A DNA stretch of 64,000 nt from SXOA01 sp046593355 (GCA_046593355.1 JBKJNY010000179.1:1-64000), one strand, 5' to 3'. Positions 18,328 through 27,403 are shown, counted from the stretch's first letter. Translations and numbers: made by a program. Notes: generated by a model from the letters alone, not told the origin.

Positions 18328-18379
18328 GGGAAGTCGCTCCTAGAAGGCGATCCTATGCAACCTACATGCCACGCCTCTT

Positions 18380-18697
18380 TTACGCGACACGATAGAGCTG
18401 TCCGGCTGAAATCGTGGGCAGCAGAGCAAGAACCTTTGGCATCAGCGGTGCCGTATCCGCCAAGCGAATGCTCGGTGCTTCGAGCACAATGACCGTCAGA
18501 GGGATGTTCGGCAGATTCTGCTCGAACATGAGGTTCCTGTCTGCGGTGATAAACACCTGAAACTGTGCTTCCGCAAGCGACAGGAGCTTGCCGTTCTTGA
18601 TGCCGGACCAACCCATGCCGGCGACGCTCACCACGTCATGCCCTGGAAGCTCGCGCTGCAAACGCCAATCCAGACACTCATCGAGCAGAATTCTCAT
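18380..18697 (-). CDS. DUF5615 PIN-like toxin candidate
   Basis: A 105-residue PIN-like protein (start MRILLDECLDWRLQRELPGH; FQVFITADRNL). Acidic residues of the nuclease fold are visible at D6/E7 and at the TADRN motif. DUF5615 proteins are typically encoded next to DUF433 proteins as a type II toxin-antitoxin module. Here the ATG overlaps the stop of the DUF433 gene by four bases (18694-18697), as expected for that pair. Confidence 0.88.
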   Translation of the reverse strand: MRILLDECLDWRLQRELPGHDVVSVAGMGWSGIKNGKLLSLAEAQFQVFITADRNLMFEQNLPNIPLTVIVLEAPSIRLADTAPLMPKVLALLPTISAGQLYRVA

Positions 18698-18915
18698 ACC
18701 GACGCCAAAAGTCGATCTTTTGCGGCTTCCAGGAATCCAATCACCTGTTCACGGCTTACCGTGGGAAAGCCTTTCAGAAATTCACCGATCGAGTCCCCTC
18801 CTTCCAGATAGTCGAGCAGGTTTTGCACGGGAACTCGGGTGCCGGTAAATACGGGAGTGCCACCCAGAATTTCCGGGTCGGAGGACACGATCGAAGCTAA
18901 GAGCAGCGCTGCCAT
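18694..18915 (-). CDS. DUF433 antitoxin candidate
   Basis: A 73-residue DUF433 protein, a small winged-helix-like fold (DPEILGGTPVFTGTRVPVQN is the family hallmark). It precedes and overlaps the DUF5615 toxin candidate. The ATG at 18915 is chosen; another in-frame ATG at 18936 would add seven residues. By family role it would bind and neutralise the PIN-like partner and repress the operon. Confidence 0.88.
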   Translation of the reverse strand: MAALLLASIVSSDPEILGGTPVFTGTRVPVQNLLDYLEGGDSIGEFLKGFPTVSREQVIGFLEAAKDRLLASV

Positions 18916-18957
18916 AATCACATTATAGCAATGCAAGCCATCCGATAGGAGTATTCG

Positions 18958-19869
18958 CTAGGGCACTGAGCGCTCGTCCGGCTTCGCCGCCATCTCCTCC
19001 ACGTTCCGCCGGATCGTATCGCAAAATGCTTCCAGGGGCAGGTCGTTGTCGTCGTTGCCAAACGGGTTTTCGATTTCCACGCCGATTTCTTCAATGCCCA
19101 GCATCACGAAGGCCACGAACAGGGTGGCTGGGATTGTCCACCAGTCATAATCCCGCACCAGTGCCAGCGGCAGCGAATAGCAGTAGATGAGCAGGACGCG
19201 GCGGACGTGGACCATGTAGGCGAACGGCATGGGGGTGCGGTGGATGCGCTCGCACGACCCCAGATAATCGACTAGGAGCTGTACGTTCTGGTCGAGGGTG
19301 ACGAACAGGTATTCCGAGATCACGCCGCGCTGCCGAGACTCGTCCAGGCAGCCGGTGATTTGCCGCGCAATTGCCAGGGCCACGTTCTGCTGGCCGAGGG
19401 CTCGACTCAGTTCCGCCGGCGGAACCTGATCGCAGGCTGCCCCTAGTTCTTTCACGGTTCCGCGAAGCTGATGCATGGCCGCCACGGGAAAAACCGTCAG
19501 CCAGGCGAACATCCGCAGCCGCAGCTCGGGAACGCCGGAGAGCGCAATGCCCCCCAGCCGGGCCATGTTGCGGCTTTCGTTGATGATGTTTCCCCACATC
19601 CGCCGCCCTTCCCAAAAACGGTCGTAGGAAGAGTTCGTGCGGAACACCAAGAGCAAGCCGAGCGACGTCCCGATGAGGATATGCACCGTCAGCGGCAGAA
19701 GCGGCAGACGATCCGCGAATTTGATGTTGTAGTGCCAATACTCATACCCGGCGGTCACAATCGCGGACCAAATGACTGCCGCCAGGATGCGGCTGCTGAT
19801 CTGCCGCAGCATGGACCCCTTGATGTCAAAGAGGTGGGAACGCCAGTCGTGGGGGTCGTATTCGATCAT
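18958..19869 (-). CDS. Bestrophin family (UPF0187) membrane protein
   Basis: A 303-residue membrane protein of the bestrophin family, which forms pentameric anion or cation channels. The diagnostic region is LLVFRTNSSYDRFWEGRRMW (about 76-95), with membrane helices near 30-50, 60-78 and 225-260 and an acidic C-terminal ENPFGNDDNDLP segment that corresponds to the conserved calcium-clasp region in animal relatives. The start is at the family's usual N-terminus. The thiS gene reads away from it. Confidence 0.9.
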   Translation of the reverse strand: MIEYDPHDWRSHLFDIKGSMLRQISSRILAAVIWSAIVTAGYEYWHYNIKFADRLPLLPLTVHILIGTSLGLLLVFRTNSSYDRFWEGRRMWGNIINESRNMARLGGIALSGVPELRLRMFAWLTVFPVAAMHQLRGTVKELGAACDQVPPAELSRALGQQNVALAIARQITGCLDESRQRGVISEYLFVTLDQNVQLLVDYLGSCERIHRTPMPFAYMVHVRRVLLIYCYSLPLALVRDYDWWTIPATLFVAFVMLGIEEIGVEIENPFGNDDNDLPLEAFCDTIRRNVEEMAAKPDERSVP

Positions 19870-19949
19870 GAGGCGCTACACAGTTGCTTGATTCGCCCGA
19901 CCCGTAGAGAATAGCGGTTGTACCCCTTTCCTCAAATCGCCCCTCCAGA

Positions 19950-20162
19950 GTGCGCGGACTTGTGAACATCCTCCTCAACGGCAAGCCGCGTGAAGAGCCG
20001 GCGGAACTGACGGTGGCTGAATTGCTGTCGCGCCTGGAGATGCCCCACCGCGGCATCGCCGTGGAAGTCAACCAGCAGGTTGTCCCCCGCAGCCGCCACG
20101 CTGAGCAGAAGTTGCGGGACGGGGACCAGATTGAGATTGTGTCGCTCGTCGGTGGAGGGTGA
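19950..20162 (+). CDS. thiS: Sulfur carrier protein ThiS
   Basis: A 66-70 residue ubiquitin-like sulfur carrier ending in the required Gly-Gly (LVGGG). The C-terminal glycine is adenylated and thiocarboxylated to supply sulfur for thiazole formation in thiamine synthesis. Two GTG starts are possible, at 19950 and 19962; the second gives the usual family N-terminus (VNILLNGKPRE). It is followed by thiG after a gap filled by a palindrome. No TPP riboswitch is visible upstream. Confidence 0.9.
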   Translation: MRGLVNILLNGKPREEPAELTVAELLSRLEMPHRGIAVEVNQQVVPRSRHAEQKLRDGDQIEIVSLVGGG

Positions 20163-20171
20163 CGGCGCGTA

Positions 20172-20237
20172 GTAGCCACGCTCGCCAGAGCGTGGGTTGA
20201 AATGGAAAATCACCCACGCTCTGGCGAGCGTGGCTAC
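20172..20237. repeat. 26-base perfect hairpin between thiS and thiG
   Basis: Two exactly complementary arms of 26 bases (20172-20197 and 20212-20237) with a 14-base loop. The right arm ends two bases before the thiG ATG, so thiG has no free Shine-Dalgarno sequence if the hairpin forms. Confidence 0.95.
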
Positions 20238-20239
20238 AA

Positions 20240-21076
20240 ATGACAATGCAACTCCCAGACACCCTCCGCATCGGCTCACATCTCCTCCAGAGTCGCCTCA
20301 TCGTCGGCACCGGGAAGTACGACACGTTCGATGTCATGCAGAAGTCGCTGGATCTCTCCGGCGCGGACTGCATCACCGTCGCCGTCCGCCGCGAGCGCCT
20401 GTACGACGGCCGCGGCCAGAACATCCTCGACTATCTCGACCTCAGCCGGTACACACTCCTGCCCAACACAGCCGGCTGTTACAATGCGGTCGATGCGGTG
20501 CGAGTGGCGCGGATGGGGCGCGAGATTCTCGCCAGCCTGGAGAACCCCGGAGCCGACTGGGTGAAGCTGGAAGTCCTCGGCGACAGCAAGACGCTCCTGC
20601 CCGATCCCATCGAGCTGCTCAAAGCGACCGAAACCCTCGTCGCGGACGGCTTCGGGGTCCTCTGCTACACCAGCGACGACCCCATCATGGCCCGCCGCCT
20701 GAAAAAGGCCGGCGCTACAGCCGTCATGCCCGCCGGCAGCCCCATCGGCTCCGGGCAAGGCGTGCTCAATCCCAACAACATCCGCATTATCCTGGAGTAT
20801 CTGAAAGACGGCGACCCCGAGTATCCCGTCATTGTCGATGCCGGCGTCGGCACCGCCAGCGACGTCGCCTTCGCAATGGAGCTCGGCGTCGATGGCGTGC
20901 TGCTCAACACGGCCATTGCCCACGCCCGCGATCCCCTCACCATGGCCCGCGCGATGAACGCCGCCTGCACCGCCGGCCGCCTCGCCTTCCTCGCCGGCCG
21001 CATCCCCCGCCGACTTTACGCCACGGCCAGCAGTCCGGAAGAAGGAGTCATTTCCACGCGGCCGTATCCGACGTAG
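20240..21076 (+). CDS. thiG: Thiazole synthase ThiG
   Basis: A 278-residue TIM-barrel enzyme that condenses deoxyxylulose phosphate, dehydroglycine and ThiS-thiocarboxylate to the thiazole of thiamine. The Schiff-base lysine is K109 (WVKLEVLGD). The family segments GTGKYDTF, NTAGCYNAVDAVR, PAGSPIGSGQG and VDAGVGTASDVAFAMELG are all present. The first ATG (20240) and a second in-frame ATG (20246) are both possible. It is paired with thiS; thiH/thiO is not in the window. Confidence 0.96.
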   Translation: MTMQLPDTLRIGSHLLQSRLIVGTGKYDTFDVMQKSLDLSGADCITVAVRRERLYDGRGQNILDYLDLSRYTLLPNTAGCYNAVDAVRVARMGREILASLENPGADWVKLEVLGDSKTLLPDPIELLKATETLVADGFGVLCYTSDDPIMARRLKKAGATAVMPAGSPIGSGQGVLNPNNIRIILEYLKDGDPEYPVIVDAGVGTASDVAFAMELGVDGVLLNTAIAHARDPLTMARAMNAACTAGRLAFLAGRIPRRLYATASSPEEGVISTRPYPT

Positions 21077-21101
21077 CGACATGCGGCCCGCATGTCCGCT
21101 T

Positions 21102-22568
21102 TTACTTCGCGTTGGCAATCACCTCAGCCAACTTCCCCTTCAGTTCTTTCACCACCTCAGCCATCTCCGGCTTGTCCGCCAGGTTCGTCAGCTCCCGCGG
21201 GTCGCTCTCGTGGTCGTAAAGTTCCGCGCCTCGCTTGCCGCCGTCCCACTCGGTGTAGCGGTAACGCTCGCTCCGCAGGCTATATCCTTTGAAGCCGGCC
21301 GGTGCCGCGGACGACTCGGCCTTCTTCGCTCCCGCCTTCGCTTTCCCTCCCTGCCCGCCGCCGCGGAAGACCTGCGTCACGGCCACCTTGTCCCATGCCG
21401 CATCGGGTTTTGCCAATAGCGGCTGCAGCGATTTCCCCGGCAAGTTTTCGGGAGCCTTCAGCCCGCACAGGTCCGCCAGCGTCGGATATACGTCCACCAG
21501 CTCCGCGATTCGCGGCGACGCCTGGCAGGAAGTCTTTGTTCCCGGCGCTGCAATGATCAGCGGCACGCGAGCCGACTCCTCAAACAGGCTTTGCTTCTGC
21601 CACAGCCCGTGCTCGCCCAAGTGATAGCCGTGGTCGCTGTGGAATACGACGATGGTGTTGTCTCGGAGTTTCAATCGGTCCAAGGCATCCAGTAGTTTGC
21701 CGACCTGCTGATCCATGAAGGTGATGGAAGCGAAGTAGGCTTGCACCGCCTCTCGCTGGAGCTTCTCGTCCAAGCCGTAGTTTGCATTCTTCACCGGCAC
21801 GGCAGGATCTGGAATGTCCTTCCGGTCGTCCGCCGGCATCTTGGCCAGAGGCACTTTGTCCGCCGGGTACAGCTCAAAGTATTTCTTCGGCGCTACATAG
21901 GGAGTGTGCGGCCGGAAAAAGCCGACCGCCAGAAAGAAGGGCTTGTCCTTGTTTTGCTCCAGCAGGCCGATGGCCGCCTCGGCGGTCTTGCCGTCCGTCT
22001 GCTCCTCATCGGTCCCCTCTGCCGCCAGCCAGCTCAACGTGCCGCCGAAACTCTTCTTCCCGTCGATGCTGAAAATTTTGTCCTCGTCGTCCTTGTCCCG
22101 CCCTTTGGGATTGATCACCTTCTGCCACGACGGCGGGTCATCGAGCCCGTCCGTGCCGATCTGATTCGGCACGCCGTAGTGATACAGCTTTCCCACCCGC
22201 GCCACGAAGTAGCCGTTGTTCTGAAAGAGCTGCGGCATCGTGACGATATCGGGGTTTTTCGTCCGAAACACGAACGCATTGTCGTGCGCCCCCGTCTGGT
22301 CCGGCCGCAGCCCTGTCAGGAAGCTCGATCGGCTGGGGTTGCAGAGTGGGAACTGGCAATACGCCCGGTCAAACCGCACACCCCGCTTCGCCAAATCATC
22401 AATCCGCGGCGACTTCACCTGCGGATGCCCATAACAACCCAGCGAGTTATTCAGGTCATCCGAGACGATATACAGCACATTCAACTTCTTGGGCTGCTCC
22501 TCGGCGAAGCTGAGGGCGGGCCACGCCAAGATTGCCATCGTGCCAAGAATCAAAAATCGCGAGACCAT
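21102..22568 (-). CDS. Sulfatase, iduronate-2-sulfatase-like
   Basis: A 488-residue secreted arylsulfatase-type enzyme with a signal peptide (about 1-23). The metal-binding DD is at 37-38 (YIVSDDLNNS). The formylglycine site is C76 in CNPSRSSFLTG, so it needs an anaerobic- or FGE-type maturase. The motif FHSDHGYHLGEHGLWQK matches the iduronate-2-sulfatase (S1_7-like) group. Likely substrates are sulfated polysaccharides. An Ala/Lys-rich loop (GGKAKAGAKKAESSAAPAG) near residues 400-425 is unusual. The ATG at 22568 fits the signal peptide. Confidence 0.92.
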   Translation of the reverse strand: MVSRFLILGTMAILAWPALSFAEEQPKKLNVLYIVSDDLNNSLGCYGHPQVKSPRIDDLAKRGVRFDRAYCQFPLCNPSRSSFLTGLRPDQTGAHDNAFVFRTKNPDIVTMPQLFQNNGYFVARVGKLYHYGVPNQIGTDGLDDPPSWQKVINPKGRDKDDEDKIFSIDGKKSFGGTLSWLAAEGTDEEQTDGKTAEAAIGLLEQNKDKPFFLAVGFFRPHTPYVAPKKYFELYPADKVPLAKMPADDRKDIPDPAVPVKNANYGLDEKLQREAVQAYFASITFMDQQVGKLLDALDRLKLRDNTIVVFHSDHGYHLGEHGLWQKQSLFEESARVPLIIAAPGTKTSCQASPRIAELVDVYPTLADLCGLKAPENLPGKSLQPLLAKPDAAWDKVAVTQVFRGGGQGGKAKAGAKKAESSAAPAGFKGYSLRSERYRYTEWDGGKRGAELYDHESDPRELTNLADKPEMAEVVKELKGKLAEVIANAK

Positions 22569-22771
22569 AAAATCGGCTCCTGACAAGAGGCGGCTGGAAC
22601 GACCGCATTATGGGACTACGACAGAGTTGCCTCAAGCTGGCGGAAGTTATTTCTGCACAGGTCGTTACTTTGGGAATAACCGGCATGAAGCGCGTTTCGA
22701 CAAGCGGCTGCGTATTTCAGGCCGGCCGGTTCGATACGATTCTGAAGGATCGAATTTCAGGGAGGATCGCC

Positions 22772-23131
22772 ATGCGCGCCAGCCAACTCTTCCGTTTCAC
22801 ATTATTCGTCCTCGCACTAGCCGGGTCGGGCCAAGTCTCCGCCGGTTGGGTGAACGAGTTGGGACGCGATCTGGGATTGGGATGGAGTGACGGTTATCAC
22901 GCCTATGAGGGTTGTCCGAACTCTCGCATGCGGTCCCAGCCCTGGCAGCGGCGCGCAAGTCGCCAGGGCCCTCAAGAAGAACCGCTGGTTCCCTATCTGG
23001 AGCCGGTCCCTGCGCCGCGTCCCGCGCCGGAGGCCCTTCCCTCGGCAAAGACGAGTGCTGCCAATGCCCCCGCGATCAGCCCACAACCGCCTCGCAGCAC
23101 GCGGCTGCATATCTCGCGGCCGAACTACTAA
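22772..23131 (+). CDS. Small secreted proline-rich protein
   Basis: A 119-residue protein with a signal peptide (RFTLFVLALAGSGQVSAG) and a mature part that becomes proline-rich (PVPAPRPAPEALP) and ends basic. A GGGAGGA ribosome-binding site lies eight bases before the ATG at 22772. No family is recognised. It is the first of three genes on this strand, before the Flp pilin. Confidence 0.65.
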   Translation: MRASQLFRFTLFVLALAGSGQVSAGWVNELGRDLGLGWSDGYHAYEGCPNSRMRSQPWQRRASRQGPQEEPLVPYLEPVPAPRPAPEALPSAKTSAANAPAISPQPPRSTRLHISRPNY

Positions 23132-23252
23132 TTTTTTTGCCAACGCATTATCCATGACGTAGGTTTAGATTGCGTCCAGCGCTAGTCGCGCGGGAGGCCC
23201 ATGCCGTCTAGTGGAGACCGGGGCCGCTAATCCCGCCGTCAGTGAACTGAGC

Positions 23253-23274
23253 GCCCTCTCGCTGGTGTGAGGGC
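23253..23274 (+). promoter_or_regulatory. Hairpin over the Flp pilin ribosome-binding site
   Basis: GCCCTC (23253-23258) pairs with GAGGGC (23269-23274), leaving a ten-base loop. The GAGGG part is the only Shine-Dalgarno-like sequence before the ATG at 23278, so the hairpin could limit translation. This is a short stem and the role is inferred. Confidence 0.4.
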
Positions 23275-23277
23275 TCT

Positions 23278-23469
23278 ATGAAACGAATTCTCAAGTTCCT
23301 TAACAGATTCCTAGGCGGCGAGGATGGCCCCACCGCCGTCGAATATGCCGTCATGCTTGCGCTCATTGTCGGCGCCGCAATGACTGGAATTACCTCCTTG
23401 GGCAACGCCACGATGACGAGCTTCACGGACTCGTCCACGCGGATCGACGCTGCCGTCACGGGGTCATAA
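23278..23469 (+). CDS. Flp family type IVb pilin
   Basis: A 63-residue Flp-type pilin precursor: basic leader, then the conserved EDGPTAVEYAVMLALIVGAA, with the Glu-Tyr pair of the Flp motif and a hydrophobic helix. The prepilin peptidase would cut at the Gly of GEDGPT or just after. No tad/cpa secretion genes are in the window, so assembly must be encoded elsewhere. Confidence 0.92.
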   Translation: MKRILKFLNRFLGGEDGPTAVEYAVMLALIVGAAMTGITSLGNATMTSFTDSSTRIDAAVTGS

Positions 23470-23490
23470 TTTCGCAAGCTAGACTTGGGC

Positions 23491-25089
23491 ATGATGGATC
23501 CCTCCGCAATTGCGCCCGTGCCGGCTGTGAATCAAGGTTCCGCCGCTCCGATCCTGGATCATCTGGCCGCCTGCGCCGCGCAGCTCTATTCACTGCCCTC
23601 GGTGGCGGCGCAGGTGCTGCAATTGACCGGCAGCGGGGAGGTCGATCGGCCGGCGCTGAAAGCTTGCCTGGAAAATGATCCCGCCCTGACGACGCGGATC
23701 CTCAAAGTGGTCAACAGCTCGTTGTTCGGGCTGACGCGGAAGGTGACCGACCTCGGCCAGGCGCTGGCGCTGCTCGGGGTCAAACCCCTGAAGATGCTGG
23801 TCCTGGGATTTTCGCTCCCCCATCAGCTCGTCGCCGAGACGGAAAAGGAAGTGCTCACGGAATACTGGCGGCATACCCTCCTCAAAGCCGCCGGCTGCCG
23901 GGAGCTCAGTCGCCGACTGTTTCCCGCGCGCAGCGAAGAGACCTTCACGGCCGGCCTGTTGCAGGACGTGGGCGAACTGGTGCTGATCCAGCAGCTCGGT
24001 CCTTCGTACATCCGCTTTCGCGGCCAGGTCCGCAAGGAGCTGCGGCCGCTGCGCGAAGCCGAGTGGCTTGCGCTGGGCTTTGACCATGTGGAACTTTCCG
24101 CCCGCTTGCTGACCCAGTGGGGCATGCCCCACTCGTTCATCGCGATCGTCGCGGGGAAGCGCGATCAAGGGGAGCTGGCCCCGGCGGATCGGGCTCTCAT
24201 CAAAGTGCTGGACGTGGCCGAGCTCATGGCCCGCGTGGTGGAAGGGGGCAATGCCGGCCAGATCGCACTCTCCGCCGTTGCCCTGGACGAGTTGGGGCTG
24301 TCCGCCGAGCAGGTGCAAGAGATTCTCAATGTGCTGACGCAGCGCGCCGAAGAGCTGGCCGGCATCCTTTCGCTCGAATTGCCGTCCCGCGCCGAACTTT
24401 CCGCCGCGGCCCACGCCCGCCTGGCGGAGACGAGCGCCCAGATGTTGGAAGGAGCCAGCGAGGAAGCACTCCTGGCCGAAATGACCGCGTTGCAATCGCA
24501 GTTGCAAGTGGCCGCCCGTCGTCAACTGACGCAGGGAGCCCCGCGGCAGATCGTCCATGCCGCGGAGCTGCCGCGGCCCACAAGCCGGGAATCGCCCTCC
24601 GCGCAGGAGCAAGTCTCACTGGACAGCGATCAACAATTATTCGGCGAAGTTGCCGCCGCCATCGCCCGCTGCCGCTGCGACAAGCGGAGCCTGAGCCTGG
24701 TCCTGTTCCGGGTGCATGGAGTGCTGGCTCGCGGCGGCGAACCCGATGCGTATCCCGCATCGCAACTCTTGCTGGGAGGCCTCGAGCGCTGGTCTCAAGA
24801 CCGCGGCGCCGGCTTGGCTCTGCCTCAGAATACCTTCGCCCTCCTTTGGGAATGCTGCACGCGAAACGACGGCCTGCAGCTAGCCCGCCATGTGCTCCGA
24901 ATGGCGCAGGATAGCTCGCAAACTGCCGAAGGCGCGCTCCCCTCCGGCTGGATGCTCTCCGCCGGCCTGGCGACGCTGGCGCTTCCCCCCCGCAACTTTC
25001 CCCCCCACGAGATCATCGCTGCCGCCCAGCGGTGCCTGGCCGGCGCGCTCCTTTCCGGTGGCGGCGCTGTAAAGAGCATTGAGTTCTAA
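23491..25089 (+). CDS. HDOD domain regulator with degenerate GGDEF-like C-terminus
   Basis: A 532-residue protein. Residues 15-215 are an HDOD domain (SLPSVAAQVLQL; NDPALTTRILKVVNSSLFG; VGELVLIQQL). A helical linker with coiled-coil character spans 250-370. The last 150 residues resemble a diguanylate cyclase fold, but where GGDEF should stand the sequence is QNTF, just before ALLWECC (about 444-455), so cyclase activity is not expected. Two ATGs stand in a row at 23491 and 23494. Its TAA overlaps the TAG of the convergent cytochrome gene in the four bases 25086-25089. Confidence 0.85.
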   Translation: MMDPSAIAPVPAVNQGSAAPILDHLAACAAQLYSLPSVAAQVLQLTGSGEVDRPALKACLENDPALTTRILKVVNSSLFGLTRKVTDLGQALALLGVKPLKMLVLGFSLPHQLVAETEKEVLTEYWRHTLLKAAGCRELSRRLFPARSEETFTAGLLQDVGELVLIQQLGPSYIRFRGQVRKELRPLREAEWLALGFDHVELSARLLTQWGMPHSFIAIVAGKRDQGELAPADRALIKVLDVAELMARVVEGGNAGQIALSAVALDELGLSAEQVQEILNVLTQRAEELAGILSLELPSRAELSAAAHARLAETSAQMLEGASEEALLAEMTALQSQLQVAARRQLTQGAPRQIVHAAELPRPTSRESPSAQEQVSLDSDQQLFGEVAAAIARCRCDKRSLSLVLFRVHGVLARGGEPDAYPASQLLLGGLERWSQDRGAGLALPQNTFALLWECCTRNDGLQLARHVLRMAQDSSQTAEGALPSGWMLSAGLATLALPPRNFPPHEIIAAAQRCLAGALLSGGGAVKSIEF

Positions 25090-27047
25090 GGCACGGCGCG
25101 CGCCGCGTGGTACCTGGCCCGCGCCTCATTTCCCCGCTGCCGGTACAATTCGGCCAGTTTTGACTGGATCTCGGTAAGCCGCGGATTGATGTGAACGGCT
25201 TTGAGCAGGGCCTGCTCGGTGGCGGCTTTATTTCCCAATTCGTTCTGGCACTGGGCCATCAACAGCCACTGCATGCTGTGGCGGCGGAGTTTGCCGAGCT
25301 GCTCGAGTGTCTGAATTGCTTCCGAATAGCGATGCTGTTGGAACTGCGCGTCCGCCAGCAAGAACAACGCATGGCACAAATCCTGCCCGGTCAGCTCCGA
25401 GTCAGTGAGAGCGGACTGTGCGAAGCGCTGCACGCTGGGCATTCCCAACTCGAACCGCAGGCGGGCGAGCCAGGCGTCGACGGTGCCGTCCGCACCTCCG
25501 GTGGCGCGCACTTCAGTAAGGAGCGAAAGCGCTTGCCGCTGATATTGCAGACGGCGTGCGGGGACATCTTCCGTGCTCGCGACTTCAAGATATGCCAGCC
25601 CCAGCGAACGCTGCTGCTCTTGGCCGCTGGCATGGGAGATTCCAAACATCGGCCGCAACGCGATTGCATCGGTCCCAGTCCCCTTTTTTGAGCCAATATC
25701 GCTGCTCGCGGAGGCGGCATGAATCCCGACCCGGTGGTGGGTGAAGGCCAGGTGCGGGATGTCGGTCGAAGTCCGCGGCATGTGGCATGCGACGCAGTCG
25801 TTATTCGGACTTTCCTTCTGCCGCCGCTCCGGGCTGACGCGGCAGACGTCCGGCTGGTGGCAACTAACGCAGACCTGGTTGTAGTGCTTGGTCCGCGCCT
25901 CGCTTTCCGGTTCGCCATGCGGGCCATGGCAGGTCAAGCAGGAAAAGGTCTTGGTCTTTTGATAACACTTGCTCTGGTGCATTTGCTCGACATGCCCGAC
26001 AACCGACATCTGGATGTTCGGAGTCTCCAACTCATAGTGCTGAACGAACTCGCCGAGCGGCAGGCCAGGGCGAAAGTCAAACGGAGTCTTGCCCTTGGCA
26101 AACACCGCGGCGCTGCCGCGCAAATGGCACTGCTGGCAGACCGCCTCGGAAAGTTCCCGCGTCAAGCGGGCCGGATTGACGATCGTTTCGTCCAAATCCA
26201 TCGCGGCTGATTGTGCCGCCGTTTTGTCGGTAACATTTTTCCGCTGGTGCAAGTGCAACTCCCCCGGCCCGTGGCACTGCTCGCAGCCGATGGCGGCCTC
26301 GGTAATGGTCATTCGATGCAGGCTTTTTCCCTCCGCCTTGATCTGTCCGGCGTGGCAAACCAGGCAGGTCTCTCCCACCTCGCGCTCAAAGCCGCTATGC
26401 GTGGGGCGGTCATAGCCGGGGGACATTCCCCAGGCCTTCCGCGACGTGTACCAGGTGATCGGAGACTCCATCAGAAAACCGTCGTCCTCCACCAGGTACG
26501 TCAGAGAATGCCGCCCGGATCCGGTGACGTACTTGACCGGATACTCCTGGAGCAGAACTTCCTCTTCGCCCCCCGTCAGCAACAGCTCGCGGTGCCACAT
26601 CTGGCCATCCTTACGGCGGACTTCGTAACGGGACTTCGACAGAGGGTGGTTAAACGCCCCATCCGCCGGCTCGCGGGAAAGATCAACCGTCGCCATCGAT
26701 TGCGCCATGCCGGTGTGTGCGAATAACTCGTGCTCTTGCTCATGGCAGGCGATGCACGCCTTGGAGCCGACGTACTGCACCCCCGGCCTCGTGTTTTTGT
26801 ACGGGCTCGCCGCCGCTGGCTTGATGTCCGGCGCCCTCGTGGCTTCCACCGCGTCCAGTTGTTGATTTTGCGGCCGCTCTTTCGGCGGCTGCTCGTTAAC
26901 CCTTTGCTTCCACAAGCCCGGAGCATAAACAGCCGCCAGCACCGAGCCGACCAGCACTCCCACCGCCAACAAGAACATCCGCCGCAACCGCCGCGGCCTG
27001 GTGGGGACGCGAGAGGACCGCGCAGTTTTTTGGCGTGAAGGCTTCAT
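25086..27047 (-). CDS. Seven-haem cytochrome c family protein with TPR tail
   Basis: A 653-residue protein: a basic N-terminus, a membrane anchor (about 24-45), then seven CxxCH haem sites (CIACH, CLVCH, CEQCH, CQQCH, CLTCH, CVSCH, CVACH) in residues 95-425, and a C-terminal helical region with TPR-like repeats (about 480-650). Such proteins act in the periplasm in electron transfer, and some are in the cytochrome c554/NrfA-like reductase superfamilies; the substrate cannot be told. Its maturation would need the CcsBA protein encoded at 28592-32407. Confidence 0.88.
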   Translation of the reverse strand: MKPSRQKTARSSRVPTRPRRLRRMFLLAVGVLVGSVLAAVYAPGLWKQRVNEQPPKERPQNQQLDAVEATRAPDIKPAAASPYKNTRPGVQYVGSKACIACHEQEHELFAHTGMAQSMATVDLSREPADGAFNHPLSKSRYEVRRKDGQMWHRELLLTGGEEEVLLQEYPVKYVTGSGRHSLTYLVEDDGFLMESPITWYTSRKAWGMSPGYDRPTHSGFEREVGETCLVCHAGQIKAEGKSLHRMTITEAAIGCEQCHGPGELHLHQRKNVTDKTAAQSAAMDLDETIVNPARLTRELSEAVCQQCHLRGSAAVFAKGKTPFDFRPGLPLGEFVQHYELETPNIQMSVVGHVEQMHQSKCYQKTKTFSCLTCHGPHGEPESEARTKHYNQVCVSCHQPDVCRVSPERRQKESPNNDCVACHMPRTSTDIPHLAFTHHRVGIHAASASSDIGSKKGTGTDAIALRPMFGISHASGQEQQRSLGLAYLEVASTEDVPARRLQYQRQALSLLTEVRATGGADGTVDAWLARLRFELGMPSVQRFAQSALTDSELTGQDLCHALFLLADAQFQQHRYSEAIQTLEQLGKLRRHSMQWLLMAQCQNELGNKAATEQALLKAVHINPRLTEIQSKLAELYRQRGNEARARYHAARAVP

Positions 27048-27403
27048 CGGACTGGCGTGGGAAGAAAGCTGCGAAACGAGAGAGGGCGCCTAGAAGTGCC
27101 AGAGTACGATTCTCTCATAACGAACCGCGGGGGCGAGTAGCCGAGGGCGATTTTGGCACGACCTGGCATCCCACCCAGCAGCAATTCCGGGACAGCAGGA
27201 GGTCACTTCTGGCCTTTCGCTTGTTCTGTTTCGCGCCCGCCTCCCCTGCCCCCCGTCGTGCTGCCTGTACTAATCTGTGCTTGGGGCGCTATAATCAGGA
27301 AGAGACGGCGCGGTGTACTTCGCGCCCCTTTTCCACCGTTGAGCGGCTCCAGCCCCACCTTGGCCGCTTGCTTCCCAAGGATCTCCCAGGCCCACATTCT
27401 GTT
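27048..27403. other. Divergent intergenic region
   Basis: Separates the cytochrome gene (minus) from the next plus-strand gene and must hold promoters for both. A plus-strand frame is open across it but has no protein-like composition, so I place the next start at 27404. Confidence 0.5.

Noticed and set aside
19870..19949. TPP riboswitch before thiS
   Set aside because: None of the conserved TPP-riboswitch words (CUGAGA, ACCUGA) is present.
23132..23277. tRNA-like sequence before the Flp pilin
   Set aside because: Some paired GC segments exist, but there is no acceptor stem or T-loop consensus.
27035..27403. Longer N-terminus for the LPEGW protein
   Set aside because: The upstream codons are Arg/Pro/Ser-rich with no fold, and the membrane helix begins only after 27404.
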